A stretch of 64,000 bases of DNA from SZUA-365 sp049663345 (lineage in GTDB: Bacteria > Bacteroidota > Ignavibacteria > SZUA-365): the NCBI GenBank assembly GCA_049663345.1, contig JBATDG010000061.1, positions 8,645 to 72,644 of the forward strand, read 5' to 3'. The notes under the pieces are model-generated. The model saw nothing but the letters and a program-made list of their open reading frames with translations. It was not told the origin of the DNA and searched no databases. Position numbers and translations under genes: made by a program. Of this stretch, positions 29,001 through 35,034 are shown in pieces. Within the stretch, counting starts at the first letter, position 1, and every line of letters starts with the position of its first letter.

Positions 29001-29446
29001 AGTTCCATTGTCCCGCTGCCTATTGCCGTTTCAGATATAGCGGTGGTATCGTCGTAAACGATGCGCTTCTCCAGCCGTGGAATGAACCACCAGGACGGAC
29101 TGTTCATATAGCCGAGCGAATCCGGTGTAGCGCCAAACACGATATAGTTTGGATGTGTTGCCTGCGTTGAATCGTAGCGGCCCGTATGTTCAAGCAGCCT
29201 GGTATAAGTCAGATAATCCCATTCGCCGCAGGCAGGATTCTGAGCCGGATCGCATTTCAGTTTATAGTACATCAACACGCGTTCCCATTGCTTGTCGGCA
29301 GTCGGGAACTGGAACCATGCATCATGGGGAGAATTCCAGGTGAATGTCTGTACGACCAGTGTATCTCCCGGGCCAGCGAGTGCTGAATCGGGCATGAGAA
29401 AAAGAACTGCGATGAGCGTAGGCAGAATGTAGCGCATGATTTTCAT
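26039..29446 (-). CDS. Secreted PNGase F-like protein with LamG domain and T9SS sorting domain
   Basis: 1135 aa from the ATG at 29446; the frame is open a further 68 codons but only this start gives a signal peptide (ends ALAGPGD). The N-terminal block (WFQFP, then VLMYYKLKCDP, NPACGEWDYLTYT) and the later block (IVQECSTNPLYPQGGTWIY, AGWCPGM) resemble the two halves of the peptide-N-glycosidase F-related family, which removes N-glycans from glycoproteins. A concanavalin-like LamG domain (about 320-500; LNSWVHVAMVYDG, DEIRVWG) is inserted between them. The end is a sorting domain (LYPNPAGDRVTLRY, YNLLGERV, PGNYVVFVA). Catalysis is inferred from family. Confidence 0.75.
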   Translation of the reverse strand: MKIMRYILPTLIAVLFLMPDSALAGPGDTLVVQTFTWNSPHDAWFQFPTADKQWERVLMYYKLKCDPAQNPACGEWDYLTYTRLLEHTGRYDSTQATHPNYIVFGATPDSLGYMNSPSWWFIPRLEKRIVYDDTTAISETAIGSGTMELGIAPVSTDRDFRSYMIWTSDELTAAGLTADKISAMRFQVGNVDGDIHRLTIRMRRYTGSGWDNSIPLRDVGFVTVFDGAISLTANSWNTIHFTEPFTYWSGAILAEFSFDRIDGSGFTMLGDMTTEELMFTSMDSDELLNIQPKSYVDCGQMSELNDMQSFTLEAWFNPASLQNWTNIVMKSAANENRVGIQLNPPDAGKSDVYCLVGNGENSHGHTTNRPIGLNSWVHVAMVYDGTVNTQDGRLVLYLNGEKQSLTFTGTIPAFTSSNNATFQIASNGGSYFEGKMDEIRVWGSVLTQAQVLERMQTRLDAMDPLFADLISAWNFDEGVGLIAYDLKGAHNGRLLYPQRQGWKGQRARGFLAAPYRPNVVFEQGSFTSHLEQTVVIDTLEKAGLMVVMYGDTTRANIPTDTLYVWPTYANYTFDENGDVLTTTEVPADEWLVRENHFYYQNPFELVNRFELGRYITPYGIGLDLGQGWTWVYDVTDFLPLLKDSVHLSAGNWQELLDMKFIFIEGTPPREVKKIENLWQGDFSLKRFDVQVPPMTVDLDPEASMFKLRTTVTGHQFSNATNCAEFCPKIHSVKVNDIERWNWQIVQECSTNPLYPQGGTWIYARAGWCPGMECKIKEFELTPYITGSQVKLDYESDYDEFGNYVTESQLVSYGPPNHQLDAAVENIIAPSNNELYRRFNPTCGQPRIEIQNRGEQSMTSLDITYGPRGGGSNTYHWTGRLAFMEKEIVDLPAFDWGQWGPDNIFDVQVSNPNGGTDEYSHNDTQFSSFTTVPLYDDALIFRFRTNNAPHENRWELRDAEGKLVMSRSNFSANTLYIDTLDMLPGCYRVTLFDSGEDGVSWWANNDGDGYFQIRIVGGALWESLNPDFGKFASYTFRYSNLVGVDEPAVPAEGFDLYPNPAGDRVTLRYELSTPAAVHYEVYNLLGERVLVGAEREAGNGVYVEDISTAGLHPGNYVVFVAEGARVLRRMKFSVVR

Positions 29447-29673
29447 AATGTATTCTTTTGTGGGTCCAACAAGCGGGTGCAAGGCGCGGAAACGCCTGGT
29501 AAAACAATATAACAATTCTGCTGAAGAGACGGCGAATTGCCGGGGGATAAAAACCGGAAGTTCGAATCTGTTTTCATTTCCTCGCATCTGACTCTTTGTG
29601 CAACACCAAACCGGCCGCAGCCGGACACGAAAGAACCTCTGCACATGCAATTCATTATGAAAGGAGCAAAATC

Positions 29674-29880
29674 ATGAAAATAAATATCGGCAGTACGGAT
29701 CGCATAGTCCGGATCGTATTAGGAGTCGCCCTTCTATCCCTGCTTTTCATTCTTGAGGGTAACGCCCGCTATTTCGGTCTTATCGGAATCATTCCGCTTG
29801 CCACAGCGGCCATGAAATCCTGCCCCCTCTATTCAATTGCCGGCATCAGCACACTTCCAGCCAAGGCCGCAAAGAAATAG
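29674..29880 (+). CDS. DUF2892 small membrane protein
   Basis: 68 aa with two hydrophobic segments (residues 10-28 and 33-52). The N-terminal MKINIGSTDRIVRIVLGVAL and the CPLY motif near residue 50 match the DUF2892 family (the inner-membrane part of YgaP-type proteins), whose role is unclear. The ATG follows AAGGAG at a good distance. A strong hairpin with a T-rich tail follows at 29976. Confidence 0.85.
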   Translation: MKINIGSTDRIVRIVLGVALLSLLFILEGNARYFGLIGIIPLATAAMKSCPLYSIAGISTLPAKAAKK

Positions 29881-29975
29881 CCTGCAGACACTGCCGGACT
29901 TCGTTCCGGCGGTGTGCGACAGAGGCAAGCCATTCGCGCAGGGAGCGCGTTGGCCACCAATGGGCCGAGCCAATT

Positions 29976-30040
29976 TAGCGTTCGTAATCCGGTCACTCCG
30001 ACATCTCGGGTGCACGGATTACGAACGCTATTGTTTTTTG
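29976..30040 (+). terminator. Long perfect hairpin with T-rich tail
   Basis: A 16-bp perfect inverted repeat (29976-29991 with 30015-30030, core CGTTCGTAATCCG) and a 23-base loop, followed by TTGTTTTTTG. It would act as a terminator for the DUF2892 gene, although its long stem and loop are unusual. Confidence 0.55.
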
Positions 30041-30088
30041 CTTTTTGAAATATATTGATTTCAGACCATTTTGGCCGCTGCATACCAT

Positions 30089-30104
30089 TGGCATTGAATT
30101 TGCT
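30089..30104 (+). promoter_or_regulatory. Sigma-54-type promoter
   Basis: TGGCAT-N5-TTGCT with the invariant GG and GC exactly ten bases apart, close to the consensus TGGCAC-N5-TTGCW. Expected start is about 30115. No open frame follows; a structured region does. Confidence 0.5.
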
Positions 30105-30114
30105 TCTGTAGCAC

Positions 30115-30260
30115 TTGGTGGATTCTATCCGCCCCTAAAATAGCCTTCTCTCACCCTAAGGATTAGAGGTCTTGATCAACCTCTAATCTCCCACCTCCTC
30201 TATACCACTCATCACTATCAGGCGAACAGGCTCGGGATACTTCCGAGCCTGTTATTATTT
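30115..30260 (+). ncRNA. Candidate structured small RNA
   Basis: About 145 bases between a sigma-54-like site and a terminator, without a usable open frame. Three hairpins can be drawn: 30117-30133 (GGTGGA/TCCGCC), 30161-30188 (ten-base stem GATTAGAGGT/ACCTCTAATC) and the terminator 30225-30253. Between hairpins two and three, an apparently single-stranded stretch carries CACCTCCT at 30192-30199. That is the anti-Shine-Dalgarno word of 16S rRNA and the kind of C-rich seed used by known regulatory RNAs to cover ribosome sites. The first hairpin begins two bases after the predicted start, which supports the boundaries. No Rfam family is recognised. Confidence 0.5.
30225..30260 (+). terminator. 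Terminator of the candidate small RNA
   Basis: Stem AACAGGCTCGG / CCGAGCCTGTT with loop GATACTT, followed by ATTATTT. Confidence 0.75.
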
Positions 30261-30265
30261 AAGCA

Positions 30266-30292
30266 TAAAAAAACCGCCCCGGTGGGCGGCTT
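30266..30292 (-). terminator. Terminator of the lipoprotein gene at 30318
   Basis: On the minus strand: GCCGCCC / GGGGCGG stem followed by T7. Confidence 0.8.
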
Positions 30293-30317
30293 AAATGAAA
30301 GCAAGATATTCAGGTTA

Positions 30318-31175
30318 TCAAATCCAGGACAAGAGTTCCTGCTGGTCGCCATCGACGGTAAACGGCAGGTTGAGAATGGGAATGGTGGTCTCGGTGCTTT
30401 CCTGAACCATTTTCACGATGGTGCCTGGATCATCTGAGAACCAAACATTGATTTTGACCTTCAGATCAACGCTGCCGAGAAGATTGAACGACGCGGTAAT
30501 GCTGGATTTCCAGGTTTTGATCTGCTTATTGTTGGCGGTGATGATTTCTTCACGCGCTTCGTACTTTCCGGTCATCTTCGCGGTCACCGGAAGTTGGGCA
30601 CCGTTGATGGTGAAGTTCATCGGTACACCGGCTGCAGGACCGATCGGCCATTCGTAGCCGGGGTCGCGGGCAGTGCCGGTCTCATCGTAGAAATCGGCTA
30701 CGACATCCCAGTTTTCGGCAGGGATGGTCGGGACGCCGACTGTGCCGAGCGGCATTACAAGAGCAATAAATTGCTGCAGAGCCTGGTACATGAAGCCGTA
30801 CGCCATGACCTGTTTGGTGTAGGAGGTCTGGTTGTCGCGAGTGCGGGATTCCATACGGATTATCAGAGTGTCGCGTGCATTGGTGGAACGATCTTTCCCG
30901 ATGCGGAAAAACCAGTCGTTGTACTGGCCGATCAGTCCGACACCATTCATGAACTCAACGTCGTACTTGCGCTTCGTGCTTTCAATTTTCTGCTGGCTCT
31001 GATCAAGATCCCAGCGATCGTACGCGAATTGATCGCCTGCGTGGAGGCGAATATCGATCTGATGATATCCCTTATTGGGATCGGTCGGGTTATTGTCGTC
31101 ACTACTGCAGCCCGGCAGCACGACCAGCATCGGCAGGACGGCCAGGAATAGCGGCATCAGCCAGCGTTTCATCAT
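30318..31175 (-). CDS. Putative lipoprotein, unknown function
   Basis: 285 aa. The lipoprotein signal has a two-residue charged start, a long hydrophobic core and an LPGC lipobox (Cys near residue 23), followed by an Asp/Asn-rich linker (SSDDNNPTDPN). The mature domain is beta-rich (FTINGAQLPVTAKMTGKY, LKVKINVWFSD) and resembles the uncharacterised outer-membrane lipoproteins of Bacteroidota. AGGAG lies upstream of the start. No enzyme motif is seen. It is flanked by terminators on both sides and so is probably monocistronic. Confidence 0.65.
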   Translation of the reverse strand: MMKRWLMPLFLAVLPMLVVLPGCSSDDNNPTDPNKGYHQIDIRLHAGDQFAYDRWDLDQSQQKIESTKRKYDVEFMNGVGLIGQYNDWFFRIGKDRSTNARDTLIIRMESRTRDNQTSYTKQVMAYGFMYQALQQFIALVMPLGTVGVPTIPAENWDVVADFYDETGTARDPGYEWPIGPAAGVPMNFTINGAQLPVTAKMTGKYEAREEIITANNKQIKTWKSSITASFNLLGSVDLKVKINVWFSDDPGTIVKMVQESTETTIPILNLPFTVDGDQQELLSWI

Positions 31176-31237
31176 GATAGGATAACTCCTGAACTGTGGT
31201 GTTTGAACAGACGAAATGAATCAAAGAAAAATATACG

Positions 31238-31269
31238 AAAAAAGGGATGTCAGAGCGACATCCCTTTTT
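31238..31269. terminator. Terminator after rpmA (possibly bidirectional)
   Basis: Stem AAAAGGGATGTC / GACATCCCTTTT with loop AGAGC, A and T runs on both sides. Confidence 0.8.
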
Positions 31270-31313
31270 GAAAAACAGAGGGGAAATATCAGTGTACTCT
31301 ACTCGCCTGGCCG

Positions 31314-31571
31314 TTAGGCCTGGGGATACACGCTGATCTGTTTCCGGTCTTTTCCTACGCGTTCGAAGGTCACGGTGCCATCAATCAACGCAAACAACGA
31401 ATCGTCGTTGGCGCGCTTCACGTTTTTACCGGGATGAAATTTCGTACCACGCTGACGGATGAGGATGGAACCTGCCGTAACAGTCTCTCCGCCAAATGCC
31501 TTGACACCCAAATACTGAGGATTACTATCGCGGCCGTTGCGGGAACTGCCTAGTCCTTTTTTATGAGCCAT
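31314..31571 (-). CDS. rpmA: 50S ribosomal protein L27
   Basis: 85 aa, the normal length for bL27. It starts MAHKKGLGSSRNGRDS and contains QYLGVKAFGGETVTAGSIL and QRGTKFHPGKNV, all strongly conserved in the family. Unlike the Firmicutes form it has no cleavable N-terminal extension. L27 reaches toward the peptidyl-transferase centre of the 50S subunit. GGAG precedes the start. It is co-transcribed with rplU, 18 bases upstream, the usual gene pair. Confidence 0.97.
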   Translation of the reverse strand: MAHKKGLGSSRNGRDSNPQYLGVKAFGGETVTAGSILIRQRGTKFHPGKNVKRANDDSLFALIDGTVTFERVGKDRKQISVYPQA

Positions 31572-31589
31572 ACTAACTCCAGTCAGAAT

Positions 31590-31901
31590 TTATTTTTCAA
31601 TGCTTTCAATTTCGATACGGGTTAGCCGCTGGCGATGGCCATTCAGTTTGCGATACCCTTTGCGGCGGTTCTTCTTGAACACGAGCACTTTTTCGTCCTT
31701 CATGTGTTCAAGCACTGTTGCGGTTACAGTAGCCGCTTCAATGTTCGGTGCACCAACGAGCACGCCGTTGTCATCCGCGTAAAGCTTCACGTCGGAAAAC
31801 TGTACTTTGCTTCCTACCTCGGATTCGAGAAGGGGCACATAAATCTGTTGCGCGGTAGTTACCTTGAACTGTTTTCCGCTGATGTTGACGATCGCGTACA
31901 T
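31590..31901 (-). CDS. rplU: 50S ribosomal protein L21
   Basis: 103 aa, normal for bL21. Family signatures: MYAIVNISGKQFKV at the start, GAPNIEAATVTATVLEH in the middle and VFKKNRRKGYRKLNGHRQ near the end. It binds 23S rRNA domain VI region with L20. It is the first gene of the rplU-rpmA operon, behind a well-formed promoter with a 5' leader of about 37 bases. Confidence 0.97.
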   Translation of the reverse strand: MYAIVNISGKQFKVTTAQQIYVPLLESEVGSKVQFSDVKLYADDNGVLVGAPNIEAATVTATVLEHMKDEKVLVFKKNRRKGYRKLNGHRQRLTRIEIESIEK

Positions 31902-31943
31902 TCCTATTCCTTATGAGTCCGTTTCTTCACTCTTCAAGAATAT

Positions 31944-31974
31944 CAAATGTAGGGAATAAAGCGATTACAGTCAA
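31944..31974 (-). promoter_or_regulatory. Promoter of rplU-rpmA
   Basis: On the minus strand: TTGACT, exactly 17 bases, TACATTTG. Confidence 0.75.
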
Positions 31975-32093
31975 GTACAAAAAGCTGCATGGCGTATTTT
32001 CAGGGCTCTATGTGTAATCACTGGGAATTTCTTTTCGGCATCCCTACCGAAAATGCGAATATTATTTCCATACGGCGATTATGAATGGCTAAT

Positions 32094-32207
32094 GGCTGAT
32101 GGCTAATGGCTAATGGCTGATGGCTGATGGCTGATGGCTGATGGCTAATGGCTGATGGCTGATGGCTGATGCCTAATGCCTAATGGCTGATCAGCTATCA
32201 GCCATGG
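32094..32207. repeat. Heptamer tandem repeat (TGATGGC/TAATGGC)
   Basis: About 15 consecutive seven-base units that alternate between TAATGGC and TGATGGC, ending in a short inverted copy (TCAGCTATCAGCCAT) able to fold back. It lies just upstream of the TPR gene. The same words recur at 43347-43606. Confidence 0.85.
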
Positions 32208-32216
32208 ATTGCCCAA

Positions 32217-32276
32217 TCAAAGCCTTTGTGCCTTTGTGCCTTTGTGCCTCTGTGCCTCTGTGCCTCTGTCCCCTGC
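32217..32276. repeat. Octamer tandem repeat (CCTTTGTG/CCTCTGTG)
   Basis: Six eight-base units: three of CCTTTGTG type and then three of CCTCTGTG type, directly after the heptamer array and before the promoter of the TPR gene. Confidence 0.8.
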
Positions 32277-32283
32277 ATCTACC

Positions 32284-32314
32284 TTGATCAACCTGGAGTG
32301 ATCGACTATATTTG
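32284..32314 (+). promoter_or_regulatory. Promoter of the TPR gene (leaderless)
   Basis: TTGATC, 17 bases, TATATTTG; the GTG start codon is only five bases beyond the -10 box, so transcription would begin at or next to the start codon. Confidence 0.6.
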
Positions 32315-32319
32315 ATGCT

Positions 32320-33891
32320 GTGAAAAAGAACTCCTCATCCATATATACGGCGGTGATCGTTCTGCTGGCCCTCATGCTGTGCGGCAGTTCCCCGGTGGCG
32401 GCGCAAACTTCCTCGAGAATTGGTGCTGAAAGAGCGCCGACGTCTGAGGAGATACAAAGCGACTTCGCTCTCGACGGCTTCGTGCTTGGCTTGATCCTGG
32501 AAATGAAGGAACAGTATGCACAGTCCATGGCAGCCTACGAAGCCGCACTCGAATCCGATGACGACGCAATCATTCACATTTCAATTGCACGCGTGTCGAC
32601 CGAGCTTCATGATGAAGTGACAGCAGTCCATCATCTTGTGCATGCTTTGGAAACACGGCCCGACGATGCTGCCGTGCTGCGTCAACTTGGTGAAATTTAT
32701 TCGACCCGTCAGCTGGCCGACTCCGCGATGCTCATTCTCGAGCAGTTGCGCCGCATTGAAGGGGACAGCGAACAGCTGCTGCAGGCTCTTGGCGGCCTTT
32801 ATGCGCAGCAGCGTCTTTTCGACCGCGCTGAATCCATATACGACACGCTGCAGCAGCGTTTCCCCGAGCAGCCGATTTACGGCCTGATGCGAGCCGAAAT
32901 GAAATTGAATCTTGGCGATTGGTCCTCCGCTTCCGACATCCTGTTTCCGCTCTCCGGTGATATGGCCATCGGGCAAGAAGATCGGATGCGGATCGGAAAG
33001 CTGTTTTTTCAGAAAGCGCTGCAGGAACGTCAGGACATCGAACGCGCGATCGCGGTATTCGGCAATCTGATTCGCGATTTCCCCGGCGACTGGCGCCCAT
33101 TGTGGTTTCGTGGAGCCGTACTCTTCAACTCCGGCTCTATCCTTGAAGCAATCGGTGATTTCGAAAAAGTTATGTCGCTCAGCCCGGGCAACACGGAAGC
33201 AGGCATGATCCTTGCCCGCGCATTTATCACGCAAGCGCGTCCGGCGGATGCGGTGAAAATTCTCCAGCAGCTGATTGATCGCGGAGCAGCAAATTCGGAG
33301 ACATGGACGCTCCTCGGCTACGCCTGGAGTTCCCTCGGACGCGATGACCACGCCGTGCAGGCACTGGAGCAGGCGAGGCAAAAAGATCCTGCGAACCTCG
33401 AGTTGCTTGCGACTCTCGCGATAACATATTCCGGCCTCAAACAATACGACAGCTCTGACGCCGTCAGCGAAATGTTCATCCGGCTTTACAAAAAAAGCGG
33501 CCGCCCGCTGGACGAGCGATATTTTCTGCTGCTCAATAACTACGCCTACACGCTCGCGGAGCGCGGAACCAATCTCGAACATGCACTGGCGCTGAGCCAG
33601 GAAGTTGTCGAGGCAGTTCCTGGCAACAGTGCATATTGCGACACGCGTGGATGGATATTTTTCCATCTGCAGAAGTTTGACGAGTCAGTGGACTGGCTGC
33701 GCAAGGCCTTGCTTCTGCGCGAAGCGACGGATTCGCCTTCCGCATCGCTGCATGAACATCTCGGCGATGTGTATAATGCGCTGAACAGACGCGCCGAAGC
33801 CCGGGCGCATTGGGAAGAGTCCCTCCGTCAGGAACCGACTAACCCGAAGCTTCAGGAGAAGCTCCGAAACTTGCTTTCTTCCGATGAATAA
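32320..33891 (+). CDS. Exported TPR-repeat protein
   Basis: 523 aa from a GTG at 32320, immediately after a -10 box and without a ribosome site. A signal peptide ends at PVAAQ (residue 29). The rest is a chain of tetratricopeptide repeats (about 12; for example ALGGLYAQQRLFDRAESIYDTL-like and LHEHLGDVYNALNRRAEARAHW). TPR proteins of this place and size sit in the periplasm or at the outer membrane as assembly scaffolds. It is the first of three genes (TPR, DUF4292-like lipoprotein, EnvC-like), an arrangement common across Bacteroidota, pointing to envelope or peptidoglycan assembly. Confidence 0.88.
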   Translation: MKKNSSSIYTAVIVLLALMLCGSSPVAAQTSSRIGAERAPTSEEIQSDFALDGFVLGLILEMKEQYAQSMAAYEAALESDDDAIIHISIARVSTELHDEVTAVHHLVHALETRPDDAAVLRQLGEIYSTRQLADSAMLILEQLRRIEGDSEQLLQALGGLYAQQRLFDRAESIYDTLQQRFPEQPIYGLMRAEMKLNLGDWSSASDILFPLSGDMAIGQEDRMRIGKLFFQKALQERQDIERAIAVFGNLIRDFPGDWRPLWFRGAVLFNSGSILEAIGDFEKVMSLSPGNTEAGMILARAFITQARPADAVKILQQLIDRGAANSETWTLLGYAWSSLGRDDHAVQALEQARQKDPANLELLATLAITYSGLKQYDSSDAVSEMFIRLYKKSGRPLDERYFLLLNNYAYTLAERGTNLEHALALSQEVVEAVPGNSAYCDTRGWIFFHLQKFDESVDWLRKALLLREATDSPSASLHEHLGDVYNALNRRAEARAHWEESLRQEPTNPKLQEKLRNLLSSDE

Positions 33892-33927
33892 ACTTTTTCC
33901 CACAATAATCGAAAAAACGAACACCGC

Positions 33928-34716
33928 ATGAGACTACGCCTTCCCTCCCTTCGCTCTTCCTTTTTATATTCTGCAATACTCACCATTCTCGTCGGCTGTT
34001 CTGGTACACCGGGCATAGACACTTCGAAACCCATCGATCCCAACGATATCATGCAGCGTGTCGAACAGCGAAACCGCAAAGTGCTTGCGTTGCGGGGAAA
34101 CGGAAAGATTTCCGTCGAATCGCCTGCGTTTTCCGGCGGTGGATCCATTCAGATTATCATTCTGAAGCCGGACAGTCTTCAGCTGGAGATCAACGGTCCT
34201 TTCGGCGTAACTGTGGCGCGCGGCCTGGTCACAGACCGCAGCTTCCAGTTTTATGATGGAATGAATAATACGGTATCGGAGGGAGCGACGACGGCCGAAA
34301 ATCTGCGCCGCGTCCTGAGATTTCCGATCGAGTTCTCCGATATTCAGAACATACTCACCGGCACGCTCGGCTTCGGTGCCGTTCCGCGCGATGTCACGCC
34401 CACTGGCGCGCTGAAGGATAACACCTACACTCTGACCTGGGTGTCGGAGGGTCAATCCCTCGAATACACCATTGACCTCGGAACATTCGCCGTGCTGCGC
34501 TTCGCGCGCCGAAATGAAGAAGGTGAACTGCTCGAGGAAATCCTCTTCCGCGACTTCAGAGGAAAAGCGGGCATCGATATTCCGCAGATCGTCAGCATTA
34601 CCCGTCCGATGGACGATGAAAGTCTGTCCATCGTTTACGACGGTATGACCGTCAACGATTTCCCCGTGGAGTTTTCCTTCAAGTATCCGAGATCCGCCCG
34701 ACGCATTTCTCTCTGA
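33928..34716 (+). CDS. DUF4292-like (LolB/LolA-fold) lipoprotein
   Basis: 262 aa. The signal sequence ends in a lipobox ILVGC (Cys near residue 24). The mature domain (RVEQRNRKVLALRGNGKISVE, PDSLQLEINGPFGVTVARG, YDGMNNTVSEG) fits the DUF4292 family, which has a LolA/LolB-like lipid-binding half-barrel. It probably handles lipid or lipoprotein at the outer membrane. It follows the TPR gene by 36 bases and precedes the EnvC-like gene. Assignment to DUF4292 rests on sequence pattern and gene order. Confidence 0.72.
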   Translation: MRLRLPSLRSSFLYSAILTILVGCSGTPGIDTSKPIDPNDIMQRVEQRNRKVLALRGNGKISVESPAFSGGGSIQIIILKPDSLQLEINGPFGVTVARGLVTDRSFQFYDGMNNTVSEGATTAENLRRVLRFPIEFSDIQNILTGTLGFGAVPRDVTPTGALKDNTYTLTWVSEGQSLEYTIDLGTFAVLRFARRNEEGELLEEILFRDFRGKAGIDIPQIVSITRPMDDESLSIVYDGMTVNDFPVEFSFKYPRSARRISL

Positions 34717-34764
34717 TTCGGTTTTCGGGTTCCGAACCCACTTGCATACTTTCCGGCTGATATC

Positions 34765-34903
34765 GGATGTAGGATTTTGGATGTAGGATTTTGGATTTAG
34801 GATTTAGGATTTAGGATGAGAGGTCTTCTGTACTGTCTCTGCGCCTCTTCACTTCCAACATCCTATATCCTACATCCTACATCCTATATCCTATATCCTA
34901 CAT
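34765..34903. repeat. Heptamer dyad repeat (GGATTTA/GGATGTA and inverse)
   Basis: Left arm 34765-34817 is a run of GGATGTA/GGATTTA-type units; right arm 34857-34903 is a run of the inverse words (ATCCTAC/ATCCTAT). The two can pair into a long stem over a 40-base loop. It lies between the DUF4292-like and EnvC-like genes. Confidence 0.85.
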
Positions 34904-35034
34904 CGCGAAGCATGGCGAAGCTGGGCTTTGCTTCAACCACCTTCTTAAGCAATCCCCTCTAACCTGAGCCACTGCATTGGTTTTCCCTTGCCGAATACGT
35001 ATGTTTTTGGTATGCGGACGAATTCCAGGCTTGA

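Noticed and set aside
32581..33666. 361-codon minus-strand frame opposite the TPR gene
   Set aside because: Antisense shadow; TPR repeats on the + strand explain the coding signal.
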